The notes under the pieces are model-generated. The model did no database searches. It was not told where the DNA came from and saw nothing but the letters and a program-made list of their open reading frames with translations. Positions 17,478 through 26,375 of a stretch of 64,000 bases of DNA are shown piece after piece. The DNA lies in NCBI RefSeq assembly GCF_000281895.1, contig NZ_CM001558.1, positions 2,546,556 to 2,610,555 on the forward strand, in the 5' to 3' direction. Made by a program: the position numbers and the translations under genes. Within the stretch, counting starts at the first letter, position 1. Each line of letters opens with the position of its first letter. Source of the DNA: Pseudomonas fluorescens Q2-87 (GTDB lineage: Bacteria; Pseudomonadota; Gammaproteobacteria; Pseudomonadales; Pseudomonadaceae).

Positions 17478-18626
17478 ATGCGTCTAGTTCTTAATGCCCG
17501 GTTCTATGATCGGATGGGCCGGATGAGCCATCTGGCGACACGTCGATATCAGCGGACTTTGATCGCCTTGTGGGTAACCGGGCTGGCGATGGTGGCGGCC
17601 AATGCCACCCAAGCTGCCGACAGCGGCGTCGCCGGCGGCGCTACCGCAAGCTATAGCATTGCTTTCAGCAACTCCTACGCAGGCAGTGATTTCCGCAAGG
17701 TGATGGTGCGCAACTGGCAGGAGATTGCGCTCCAAGCGCAAAAGGATGGCTTGATCCGGGAGGCGCCGGTGGTCAGCGCGAATAACTCGGCTTCGGAACA
17801 AGCGGCCCATATCCAGGACTTGGTCGTTCAGGGCGTCAACGCCATCGTCATCCTGGCCGCGTCCGACACGGCCCTCAACGGGGTGATCCGCGACGCCTGC
17901 AACGCCGGCATCGTGGTGGTGGTCATGGCCAGCCTGGTTACCGAACGCTGTGTCTACACCGTGGACTACAACTGGTCCGCCATGGGCCGCGTGGAAATGG
18001 ATTATGTCGCCGAGCGCCTCAAGGGCCACGGAACACTCCTGGAAATCCGCGGGATTGCCGGCGACGCCACCGATCAAAACATCAGCGACGGCATACGCAA
18101 GGCCGCCAGCGACTATCCGGGCCTGAAATTCGCCAAGACGGTCTACGGAAACTGGACCGCATCGGTCGCACGCAAGGAGGTGGCGCTGGCGTTGCCATCG
18201 CTGCCCAGCATCGATGCCGTCGCTACTCAGGGTGGCGACGGCTATGGCGCGGCCATGGCGTTCAAGGCGGCGGGACGCCCTTTGCCGATCATCGTGATGG
18301 GCAACCGCCAGGACGAACTGGCGCTGTGGAAACAGGAACGCGACGCCAATGGCTACGAGACCGTCTCGGTTTCCGCTTCCCCGAGCGTTTCCCAGGTAGG
18401 TTTCTGGGTGGCCCAGCAGATCCTGGCGGGCAAGCAGGTGCCAAAGTTCGTCGAAGTGCCGCTGGTACGTATCGACGCGAAAGACCTGGACGCCTGGCTC
18501 GCCACGATGCCGGTGGGTGGTGCCGCCAACCCTTTGTACAGCCAGGCTTCCGTGGCGGCGATGATCGACGCGGCCACCAACAATACGGCGCCGCCGACGC
18601 CTTTGCCGGAGGTTACGAAACAGTAG
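17478..18626 (+). CDS. Periplasmic substrate-binding protein, RbsB/TorT-like
   Basis: A 382-residue secreted protein of the Peripla_BP_4 type (ribose-binding fold). A basic N-terminus and hydrophobic stretch (LIALWVTGLAMVAANA) end at ATQA-AD, a likely signal-peptidase I site. The mature part starts YSIAFSNSYAGSDFRKVMVR and has the usual VVQGVNAIVILAASDTALNG segment. No ABC permease or ATPase is adjacent; instead a hybrid histidine kinase follows after 24 bases. This arrangement matches TorT with TorS, where the binding protein presents the ligand to the kinase. Start: ATG at 17478 after AAAGGAG. Confidence 0.85.
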   Translation: MRLVLNARFYDRMGRMSHLATRRYQRTLIALWVTGLAMVAANATQAADSGVAGGATASYSIAFSNSYAGSDFRKVMVRNWQEIALQAQKDGLIREAPVVSANNSASEQAAHIQDLVVQGVNAIVILAASDTALNGVIRDACNAGIVVVVMASLVTERCVYTVDYNWSAMGRVEMDYVAERLKGHGTLLEIRGIAGDATDQNISDGIRKAASDYPGLKFAKTVYGNWTASVARKEVALALPSLPSIDAVATQGGDGYGAAMAFKAAGRPLPIIVMGNRQDELALWKQERDANGYETVSVSASPSVSQVGFWVAQQILAGKQVPKFVEVPLVRIDAKDLDAWLATMPVGGAANPLYSQASVAAMIDAATNNTAPPTPLPEVTKQ

Positions 18627-18650
18627 CGGCGGGCGAGGAGTCGAGGCGCC

Positions 18651-21600
18651 ATGTTGATATTCAAGTCCGCCGGGGGCAGGCCCATTGCCGTCAGGATTGG
18701 CCTGGCGGTCGCCGCGCTGGTGTTCCTGATGCTGGCGGTATCGCTGGTGAACCTTTACGGCCTGCGAGGCATGGTCCGGGCGGTGGATTCTGCCAGCCAT
18801 TCCGCGGAAATCCTGGCCTCGGTCAACGGCGCCACCGGGCGGGTGGAAAATTTCATCGCCACCCGCGACCAGGAAAGCCTGTCCCAGGCCGAAGGCATGG
18901 TGGCGACGGCTATCGCCGGGCTCAACGCCATTCCGGTGGTCGAGGCGCAATCGCTCAAGGGCAGCCTGGAGAGGCTCGCGGCGGCGATCGCTGCCTTGCG
19001 GACGGCGACCCTGACCATGGACGGCGAAACGGAGAACATGACCGCCCACCATGGCCGGATGCGAGAGGCGACGATCCTTGTCGAACAGGGCATTGCCGAC
19101 GGGCTCAAGGAGGTTGATTCCCGCGCCGCCGACCACGAGGCGCGGGTGGACAACATCGAAAGCGCCCATCGCATCCTGGATATCCTGCGCAACGGCGAGG
19201 GAATCATCACCGCCAATGTAGCCAAGATGCTGGTGACCGGTGATAAAGCGGCGGCCACTGCGGCGCGCAACGCCTGCGCCGCACTTGCGCCCGTGGTCGA
19301 GCAATTGCGCGAGGCGATGGCCTCACCGCAAGAGGCGCAGGCCCTGGACCAATTGGCGGCGGCGGTCGCTGCTGTCAGCCTGGCAGTCGGGCACCTTGAT
19401 GAGGCGCCCAAGCTTCGGGGCGGCGAGGCTTTGCGGCATCTTGCCGAGATTGGGGACGTGACCGAGCGCCTCGATGCAATGTTGGCTGACGTGGACGAAC
19501 ACGTTGCCCATGACGCCAGCGACATCCAGGCAGCCACCGGTTTGCTGCACAACGCAGCCGCGTTGTCCAAGCGCTTCGCCGAGCGTGTGGCCACCCTGGA
19601 GGCGCAAACCTTGTCGTTTCGCCTGTCGCCGTCGGCCGAGGTCGCCAGCTCTGTTGGCGACATCCTGGACGAACTCTCTCGTCTTTCTCGCGTCCTTCCG
19701 TCATCCGTTGGGCTGAAAGCCGAGGCCAGGCCGCTGACGGTCAGCGATCAGATTGCCGGCTACCGGGCGGCATTCGCCAGGTTCCATCAGGCCAGCAACG
19801 CCTTGAGTGACGCGCGCGACCAGGTTCGCAACGAGGCACGGAGCGCCGGCCTGCTGGTTGCGCGCTTTGCTGGCGAAGCGCGCTCCGCCGCCTTGATCCA
19901 CAATGACCGCGGCATGCTTGCGACGATCCTCGCCGGTACCGTCGCCATCCTGCTGGCCGGCGCTATCGCCTGGAGCACGTCGCGGTTTATCGCGCAGCCC
20001 ATCGTGGCCTTGGCCTCGGTCATGCGCCGCCTTGCGGCCGGCGACCTGAACGCCGAGATCGCCAGCGCCGGGCGCGGTGACGAGATAGGGATCATGACCA
20101 GCGCCGTACGGGTGTTCCAGGAAAATGCCCAGCGCATCCAGGTACTGGAAGCCGAGGCCGAGGCCGAACGACAGCAAGTCCAGGCATCGTTGGAGAGGAT
20201 GGTCGCCGAACGGACTGACACGCTGCACCAGCAGACCGAGGTGTTGGAGGCGCAGGCCGTCGAGCTCATTCAGGCGCGCAACCAGGCCGAGACGGCAAAT
20301 CAGGCAAAGAGCGATTTTGTTGCCACGGTCAGCCATGAACTGCGCACGCCCTTGACCCTCATTCTCGCGCCTCTGGAGCAGCTCTCGGCGGCCACCACGC
20401 CACCGGCGGACTGGCATGTGCAAATCGACCGCGCCCAACGCAACGCGCTGCGCTTGATGAATCGGGTGAATGACATCCTCGATTTTTCCAAGGCCGAAGC
20501 GGGCAAGTTTGAGTTGTGTCCGGCGCCCATTGACCTGAACAGGACCGTTGGCGTGCTGGCTGAAGACGCCGCCATGGTGGCTCAGGGCAAAGGCTGCACC
20601 TTGACCAGCAGCATCGATCCCAGCCTCGGCACGGTGTTCCTGGATCCCCGGCATTTCGAGAAGATCCTCCTCAATCTGGTGAGCAATGCCATCAAGTTCA
20701 CGCCCGCTGGCGGTACCGTGCATCTGGCAGTGACCGCGCTCGACGGCGAGCGATTTGAGTTCGCGGTGCATGACTCGGGCATTGGCATCGCGGCTGACAA
20801 ACTGCCGCTGCTGTTCCAGCGGTTTTCCCAGATCGACAATTCCGCCACGCGCCACTACAGCGGCACAGGCATCGGTCTCGCCCTGGTCAAGGACCTGGCC
20901 GAACTGATGGGAGGCGAAGTCGGTGTCAACAGCGAGCCCGGACGGGGTTCGTGCTTCTTTGTCCGGCTTCCACTGGGCACTGAGCCCAACACCGTGCCCA
21001 CCGAAACCAACGACTCCCACGAGCGATCCTCACCCAGCACAACGACCACCGCCGAACAGCGCCACCTGCGTTTGGACGACGGCCACCCTGGCAGTCGCAG
21101 CGACCGGGCCTGGACGGAAGGCGAGGGCGACGAGCAGCGCCCGGGACATGCTTTGCAATCCAGCGTGCTGGTGGTAGACGACAGTCCGGAAATGCTGAGC
21201 TACCTCAGCGAGCTTTTGCATGCCGACTACAACGTCGCCACCGCAGTCGATGGCGAGCAGGCCTGGGCGCTCCTGCAGCGTCGCCCCATCGATGTCGTCG
21301 TCTCGGATGTAATGATGCCGAAGCTCGACGGCTTCGGCCTGACCGCCAGAATCAAGGCGAGCGCCGGTTTCGCCCATCTCCCCGTGATCCTGCTGACCGC
21401 CCGTGGTGGCAGCGAGGCCTGCGTCTCGGGGCTGGAAAGTGGCGCCGATGACTACATAGCCAAACCCTTCTCGCCGCTGGAGCTCCAGGCTCGCATACGT
21501 GCAGTGCTGCGCATGAGCCAGGTGCAAGCCGAGCTGAATGCAAAATCCCGCCAGGCGGGCATGGCCGAAATCGCCACCACGGTGCTGCACAACGTTGGCA

Positions 21601-22373
21601 ACGTCCTCAACAGCGTGAACGTATCGGCCGAGCTGGTCAGCAGCCTGATGCGCGGCTCCAAGGCGCAGGGGCTGGGCAAGGTGGCTCAGCTGATGAACGA
21701 CCACGTCCATGACCTGAGCGATTTTCTCACCAGGGACCACAAAGGAAAGATGTTGCCCAGCTACTTGCTCAAGCTGGCGGAGGTGGTGACGGCAGAGCAG
21801 CAGGGCATCATCGAAGAACTCGGGCAACTCACCAAGGGCATCGACCACATCAAAAACATTGTCGCTGCCCAGCAGTCCTATGCCGTTGCCGTCAGCATTG
21901 TCGAGACAATGCCGGTCCCGGAGTTGATCGATGACGCCCTGCGCATGAGTGCCGGCTCACTGGCGCGCCAGGAGGTGACAGTGGTCAAGAAGATTGCCGA
22001 GTTGCCCCTGTTGTCGCTGGACCGGCACCGGATGCTGCTGATATTGGTGAACTTGATCACCAATGCCAGGCAGGCGTTGAGCGGCGTGATCGATCGCAGC
22101 CCGCGTATCACATTCAGCGCCTTTATCGCTGACGGGCCGGCACTGCGCATTACCGTGGCCGACAACGGCAACGGAATTACGCCAGAGCACCTGACGCGGA
22201 TCTTTTCGCATGGTTTCACGACCCGTAAAGACGGTCACGGTTTCGGCCTGCACAGCTGCGCCCTAGCCGCGCGGGAAATGGGCGGCAGCTTGATCGTGCA
22301 GAGCGACGGGGCTGGGAAGGGCGCGACTTTTATCCTCGATATTCCTCTCGATGCTCCACCGGATAAGCGATGA
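18651..22373 (+). CDS. Hybrid sensor kinase with two kinase cores and one receiver
   Basis: A 1240-residue inner-membrane sensor. TM1 is near residues 12-35 and TM2 near 420-445, enclosing a helical periplasmic domain of about 390 residues as in TorS. A HAMP segment (about 445-500) and coiled coil follow. The first kinase core has H562 in SHELRTPL, an N-box LVSNAIKF and G-boxes DSGIGI and GTGIGLAL. A receiver has phospho-acceptor D886 in VVSDVMMPKLDGF and Lys in IAKPF. A second, unusual kinase core follows: H980 in TTVLHNVGNVLNSV, an N-box VNLITNARQAL and G-boxes DNGNGI and GHGFGLH. No separate response regulator or Hpt gene is adjacent. Paired with the binding protein encoded upstream. Confidence 0.92.
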   Translation: MLIFKSAGGRPIAVRIGLAVAALVFLMLAVSLVNLYGLRGMVRAVDSASHSAEILASVNGATGRVENFIATRDQESLSQAEGMVATAIAGLNAIPVVEAQSLKGSLERLAAAIAALRTATLTMDGETENMTAHHGRMREATILVEQGIADGLKEVDSRAADHEARVDNIESAHRILDILRNGEGIITANVAKMLVTGDKAAATAARNACAALAPVVEQLREAMASPQEAQALDQLAAAVAAVSLAVGHLDEAPKLRGGEALRHLAEIGDVTERLDAMLADVDEHVAHDASDIQAATGLLHNAAALSKRFAERVATLEAQTLSFRLSPSAEVASSVGDILDELSRLSRVLPSSVGLKAEARPLTVSDQIAGYRAAFARFHQASNALSDARDQVRNEARSAGLLVARFAGEARSAALIHNDRGMLATILAGTVAILLAGAIAWSTSRFIAQPIVALASVMRRLAAGDLNAEIASAGRGDEIGIMTSAVRVFQENAQRIQVLEAEAEAERQQVQASLERMVAERTDTLHQQTEVLEAQAVELIQARNQAETANQAKSDFVATVSHELRTPLTLILAPLEQLSAATTPPADWHVQIDRAQRNALRLMNRVNDILDFSKAEAGKFELCPAPIDLNRTVGVLAEDAAMVAQGKGCTLTSSIDPSLGTVFLDPRHFEKILLNLVSNAIKFTPAGGTVHLAVTALDGERFEFAVHDSGIGIAADKLPLLFQRFSQIDNSATRHYSGTGIGLALVKDLAELMGGEVGVNSEPGRGSCFFVRLPLGTEPNTVPTETNDSHERSSPSTTTTAEQRHLRLDDGHPGSRSDRAWTEGEGDEQRPGHALQSSVLVVDDSPEMLSYLSELLHADYNVATAVDGEQAWALLQRRPIDVVVSDVMMPKLDGFGLTARIKASAGFAHLPVILLTARGGSEACVSGLESGADDYIAKPFSPLELQARIRAVLRMSQVQAELNAKSRQAGMAEIATTVLHNVGNVLNSVNVSAELVSSLMRGSKAQGLGKVAQLMNDHVHDLSDFLTRDHKGKMLPSYLLKLAEVVTAEQQGIIEELGQLTKGIDHIKNIVAAQQSYAVAVSIVETMPVPELIDDALRMSAGSLARQEVTVVKKIAELPLLSLDRHRMLLILVNLITNARQALSGVIDRSPRITFSAFIADGPALRITVADNGNGITPEHLTRIFSHGFTTRKDGHGFGLHSCALAAREMGGSLIVQSDGAGKGATFILDIPLDAPPDKR

Positions 22374-22375
22374 GC

Positions 22376-22397
22376 ACCGAGCTGGTGCCGGCTCGGT
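22376..22397. terminator. Hairpin after the hybrid kinase gene
   Basis: ACCGAGC (22376-22382) pairs with GCTCGGT (22391-22397) three bases after the kinase stop codon. There is no run of T after it, so it would be a weak or Rho-assisted terminator between two convergent genes. Confidence 0.35.
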
Positions 22398-22439
22398 CTG
22401 CACACGCTGTCGCTGCAACCGTGTTATTGGCAAGCGCGG

Positions 22440-24293
22440 CTATTCCACCGCCTCGGCGACTCCTTGATCCTCACCCAGGAACCCGCCGCTCTGGTGGTGC
22501 CACAGACGCGCGTAGGTGCCGTTTTTCGCCAGCAGTTCGGCGTGGGTACCTTGTTCAATGATGCGCCCGTCATCCATGACAATCAGTCGGTCCATGGCCG
22601 CGATCGTTGACAGTCGATGGGCGATGGCGATCACGGTCTTGCCCTTCATCATTTCATCAAGACTTTCCTGGATGGCGACTTCGACTTCCGAGTCCAGGGC
22701 GCTGGTGGCCTCGTCAAGCAACAGGATGGGAGCGTTCTTGAGCATCACCCGGGCGATGGCGATGCGTTGGCGCTGGCCGCCCGAAAGCTTGATGCCGCGC
22801 TCGCCCACCAAGGTGTCATAGCCGCAATGACCTTGTCGGTCGCTCAGTTGGTTGATGAAACCATCGGCCTGGGCGTTGGCTGCGGCCCTGCGGATTTGCT
22901 CATCGGTTGCATCCGGGCGGCCATAGGCGATGTTGTCGCGTATGGAGCGGTGCAGCAGGGAAGTGTCCTGAGTGACCATGCCGATGGCGCTGCGCAGGCT
23001 GTCTTGCGTCACCTGGGCGATGTTCTGGCCGTCGATACGAATCTCACCGCTGTCGACGTCGTAAAAGCGCAGCAACAGGTTGATCAGCGTGGACTTACCT
23101 GCACCGGAACGACCCACCAGGCCGATCTTTTCGCCCGGGCGAATATCCAGGCTCAGGCCATCGAGGACCTGGCGTTCACCGTTGTAATTGAAACTGACAT
23201 TATTGAAAGTCACCGCGCCGCCAGCGGGCACCAGCACGCCGGCGTCAGGCGCATCCACCACCTTGGGGCCTCGGGTCAACGTCTCCATGCCATCCTGCAC
23301 GGTGCCGATGCTTTCGAACAGCGAGGTCATTTGCCACATGATCCAGTGCGACATGCCGTTGATACGCAACGCCATGGCGGTAATGGCGGCCACGGCCCCG
23401 GTACCGACTTCATCCTGGTGCCACAACCACAGGGCATAGCCGCCGGCGCCAAGGATCAGCCCGACCACCAGGGCCTGGTTGACGATCTCGAACTGGCTGA
23501 CCAGGCGCATCTGGCGAAAGCCGGTGAGTTTGAAATCTTCCATGGCTGCCCGTGCGAAATGCGCCTCGCGTTTGGAGTGCGAGAACAGTTTCACCGTGGT
23601 GATGTTGGTGTATGCGTCGGAAATGCGCCCGGTCATCGAAGACCGTGCATGGGCCTGTTCCTGCCCGACTTGCCCCAGGCGCGGCACGAAGTACAGCATG
23701 GCCAGGCCGAACAACGCGATCCAGGCAATAAACGGCAACATCAGTTTCAGCGCGAAGCCGCCGGCCAGGGCGATGATCGCAATGAAGTACACGCCGATCC
23801 CGGGGGCGATTTCGATGACGGTGAACAGCACTTCGCGCACAGCGAGCGCCGTCTGCATCACCTTGGTCGTCACCCGGCCGGAGAACTCGTCGGAAAAAAA
23901 GGAAAGGCTTTGCCGCAGCATCAAGCGATGGAAGTCCCAGCGCAGCCGCAGCGGCAGATTGATCGCCAAGACCTGGTGCTGCACCATCGTGCGCAACGCC
24001 ACCAGCCCGATACTGGTGAGTAACACGATGGCGATGCCCCACAGCACTCGACTTTCCTGCCCTTGCGCATCGCCACCCGCTTTCCAGGTCGAGAGCAGGT
24101 CCACGACTTGCCCCAGGAAGGAAAACAACCAGGCTTCATAAATCGACACGCCAGCGCTGAGCAACGCAAACGCAAGGATATAACCGCGGGCGCCGCGGGT
24201 GCAGGCCCACAGGAACCGTACCAGGCCGACAGGGGGCGGTGGTGCTTCATCAGGTGGAAAGGGATCGAGTCTTCGTTCAAACACACGAAGCAT
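22440..24293 (-). CDS. ABC exporter, fused permease-ATPase (MsbA-like)
   Basis: A 617-residue half-transporter. The membrane domain of about six helices (residues about 20-330) precedes an ATPase domain with Walker A VGRSGAGKST, signature LSGGQRQRIAIAR, Walker B ILLLDEATSALD and the H-loop AIAHRLST. It would work as a homodimer exporting a lipid, drug or peptide. The ATG at 24293 follows CGGAGG; the frame stays open 99 bases further upstream without a good start. It converges with the kinase gene and stands alone. Substrate unknown. Confidence 0.9.
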   Translation of the reverse strand: MLRVFERRLDPFPPDEAPPPPVGLVRFLWACTRGARGYILAFALLSAGVSIYEAWLFSFLGQVVDLLSTWKAGGDAQGQESRVLWGIAIVLLTSIGLVALRTMVQHQVLAINLPLRLRWDFHRLMLRQSLSFFSDEFSGRVTTKVMQTALAVREVLFTVIEIAPGIGVYFIAIIALAGGFALKLMLPFIAWIALFGLAMLYFVPRLGQVGQEQAHARSSMTGRISDAYTNITTVKLFSHSKREAHFARAAMEDFKLTGFRQMRLVSQFEIVNQALVVGLILGAGGYALWLWHQDEVGTGAVAAITAMALRINGMSHWIMWQMTSLFESIGTVQDGMETLTRGPKVVDAPDAGVLVPAGGAVTFNNVSFNYNGERQVLDGLSLDIRPGEKIGLVGRSGAGKSTLINLLLRFYDVDSGEIRIDGQNIAQVTQDSLRSAIGMVTQDTSLLHRSIRDNIAYGRPDATDEQIRRAAANAQADGFINQLSDRQGHCGYDTLVGERGIKLSGGQRQRIAIARVMLKNAPILLLDEATSALDSEVEVAIQESLDEMMKGKTVIAIAHRLSTIAAMDRLIVMDDGRIIEQGTHAELLAKNGTYARLWHHQSGGFLGEDQGVAEAVE

Positions 24294-24521
24294 TGTGGCC
24301 TCCGAAAGGTACAGGGTCGGCAGATTTTGCCATTTAATGGCTGTCTTGAGGATTTTACGAGGGCAAGCGGCGGCGTTGTTCTCGGCCGGCAAGTGAGCGA
24401 TGCCGCGCCGAGACTCAGGATTGCGTGCAGCTCATTGAGGCGCTGCTGAGGGATTAGTTCGGTTTAAGCGCTTTTCGTTTAATTCAGTTCTGCTTTCCAC
24501 CGACGAAGCGACAATACGACT

Positions 24522-25265
24522 TCAAAACCTTGGGACAGGCCGTTCGACGACGCGCCAATAGGACGATGTATCGATAAGGCTCAGGACTCGACCTTGCTCG
24601 GTGTCCTGGTTCAGAGCACCTCGGATCAAATCACCGGCCAGCCAACTTGGGGTATTGGCTGCCAGTACTCGGCCTTCGGAATTGAGCAGTAATGCTTCGT
24701 TACTGACTCGCATGAGGCTGCGTACGAGCAGCGGCTCCAGGGAATGCAGGGAAATATCGGCGGCGGCTACACCGATAAAATGATCGTCGAGAAAAATGGG
24801 GACCGAAAAGGCAACGATGTACAACTCAGTACCGTACAAATCCACAAACGGGCCATCTATCGAAGGCTGTCGGGTTTGCTGGGGACGGGTGTACCAAGGC
24901 ATGTGCACATAATCGTAGAACCGTTCGCTACGGCTATTGAAATTCAACGTCAGAGGCTGGATCTCATCTTTTTGCGCTCGGCACCACCACTCCAGATGCA
25001 TCTCGCGATCTTCCAACTCTCCAGGCGCGAAGACCACGCCAGCGCCATGAAACTTGAGGCTTTCCGAGTTCAGGATCTGCCGGATCACAGGCAGCAATGG
25101 CTTGAGATCAGCTTGGCCAGGGCGCTTCGTTTTGCTGCGCCGATATTCCCAGATGCTCAGTACTTGGGCGCTCATGTCATTGAGCCCCTTGAACACGTTA
25201 CCAATGGAAGCGTTGATCAATGAGGCACATTGGGACAGTTCTGTTGCTGACATTTCGTTAGCCAT
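24522..25265 (-). CDS. Stand-alone Cache (PDC) sensor-domain protein
   Basis: A 247-residue protein that appears to be a Cache-type ligand-binding domain and nothing else. YDYVHMPWYTRP and the later IVAFSVPIFLDDHFIGVAAADISL are the membrane-distal pocket and core strands of a dCache module. There is no signal peptide, membrane helix or output domain. The amino-acid-binding form of this pocket has Arg before WY; here the residues are His-Met-Pro, while the final Asp (AAADIS) is kept. That could mean binding of an amine instead of an amino acid, in line with the neighbouring PuuC-like gene. GAGG precedes the ATG. Function unproven. Confidence 0.75.
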   Translation of the reverse strand: MANEMSATELSQCASLINASIGNVFKGLNDMSAQVLSIWEYRRSKTKRPGQADLKPLLPVIRQILNSESLKFHGAGVVFAPGELEDREMHLEWWCRAQKDEIQPLTLNFNSRSERFYDYVHMPWYTRPQQTRQPSIDGPFVDLYGTELYIVAFSVPIFLDDHFIGVAAADISLHSLEPLLVRSLMRVSNEALLLNSEGRVLAANTPSWLAGDLIRGALNQDTEQGRVLSLIDTSSYWRVVERPVPRF

Positions 25266-25367
25266 GGCTCTACCTCATGACTCGGAGGGGACAATGCAAC
25301 GCCAGCGGTTGGCGCGGAGTGCGTCGAGCCGTGTGGCGAGCAGGTAGTTCAGCAAGTTTCATTCCAC

Positions 25368-26117
25368 TCAGGAGTCATCTTCGGCCATTTGCTGTAGCCG
25401 CAGGGAACTCAGGCGGCGAACGCCGCGTGCGACATGTGCTTCGGCCAATGCGCCAGCCAGGTTTGCATCGTTGGCTGTGATGGCCTCCAGAATAGCCCTG
25501 TGTTCCCGCTCGATGGTTTGCGGCTCCGGTTGTCCGGCGAAGGGCAGCCATAGCAGTTCCCCAAGCTCCGCCTGCAAGCGCGCTTCGCTGTGGGTCAGGC
25601 GCACGGATTGCGCGGCCACGGCTATCTCGATATGAAACCGGGCATCGGCTCGCCGGTACTCTCGTCGCCCTTGGGCGTTGGCTAGCGCATCGATGAAACC
25701 ACTGAGTCTTGCATGCTGCTCGGGCCCGGCGCGCTGGGCGGCGAGTCGGGCGGCAGCGCCTGAAATGGCGGCATGTTCATCGGCCAGGTCACGCAATTCC
25801 AGCGTGCTGAGTTCCCGTAACTGATCGAACAGCGACTGATCTGTGGTTTGCGGCGCGGCGCAAATGAAGCTGCCACCGTTGCGTCCACGTCGGGTTTCGA
25901 TAACCCCACGCTCGCGCAAGACCGCCAATGCGTCCCGCAGGGTAACCGTCGCAACGCCAAGTTGGGTGGCCAGGGCGCTTTCGCTGGGTAGCTGTTCGCC
26001 TTCTGCGAACAGACCCAAGTCGATCATTTCTATCAGGCGACGGGTAACGGACTCCGTTTTCCCTTCCTGATGAATGCGGATGAGACCTGAAGCAGGGCTC
26101 ATGGTTGATTCATTCAT
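25368..26117 (-). CDS. GntR family (FadR/FCD) transcriptional regulator
   Basis: A 249-residue regulator with an N-terminal winged helix (GEQLPSESALATQLGVATVT..RGVIETRRGRNGGSF) and a C-terminal FCD domain. It is divergent from the aldehyde dehydrogenase/permease pair across a 258-base AT-rich region, so it probably controls both directions. The first ATG with reasonable context is at 26117; a second ATG at 26102 is possible, and a TTG at 26144 is in frame but lacks a ribosome site. Confidence 0.88.
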   Translation of the reverse strand: MNESTMSPASGLIRIHQEGKTESVTRRLIEMIDLGLFAEGEQLPSESALATQLGVATVTLRDALAVLRERGVIETRRGRNGGSFICAAPQTTDQSLFDQLRELSTLELRDLADEHAAISGAAARLAAQRAGPEQHARLSGFIDALANAQGRREYRRADARFHIEIAVAAQSVRLTHSEARLQAELGELLWLPFAGQPEPQTIEREHRAILEAITANDANLAGALAEAHVARGVRRLSSLRLQQMAEDDS

Positions 26118-26313
26118 GAACGACGCCGTTTGCGTGTGTGGCAAGAAATCGGTGAACGCGTCAAGCGCGCACGGACGTGATGCTTAAAAATTCTATTTCA
26201 TATTTTATATATTTTTTTGCGTCTGGAGCCTGGCGATTCTAGATATTTACCGCATAAAAAGTCAAAAGTAACCGCCATTTTCTGATTTTTAAGGGGTTCT
26301 CAGCGGTTAAAAG

Positions 26314-26348
26314 ATATGGTTCCATATGTTTAAGCGATCTGAGATCGC
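26314..26348. promoter_or_regulatory. Two adjacent palindromes upstream of aldehyde dehydrogenase gene
   Basis: ATATGG-TT-CCATAT spans 26314-26327, and a perfect 15-base palindrome GCGATCT-G-AGATCGC spans 26334-26348, ending 27 bases before the ATG. The surrounding 100 bases are markedly AT-rich for this genome. They are candidates for the operator of the divergent GntR regulator; the second could instead be a 5' UTR hairpin. Confidence 0.5.
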
Positions 26349-26375
26349 ATCCCCCGAATCCAGGAGCGCGTTGAA

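Noticed and set aside
17484..19304. A 606-codon open frame on the reverse strand opposite the binding protein and kinase genes
   Set aside because: It spans two well-supported forward genes, has low-complexity His/Arg-rich translation and no domain. It is a by-product of GC-rich codon use.
22370..22561. A 63-codon frame whose ATG overlaps the kinase stop (ATGA)
   Set aside because: Looks coupled, but it runs into the 3' end of the convergent exporter gene, has no ribosome site and no recognisable content.
22617..24023. A 468-codon forward frame opposite the ABC exporter
   Set aside because: The exporter has all ATPase motifs; the opposite frame is compositionally typical of antisense noise.
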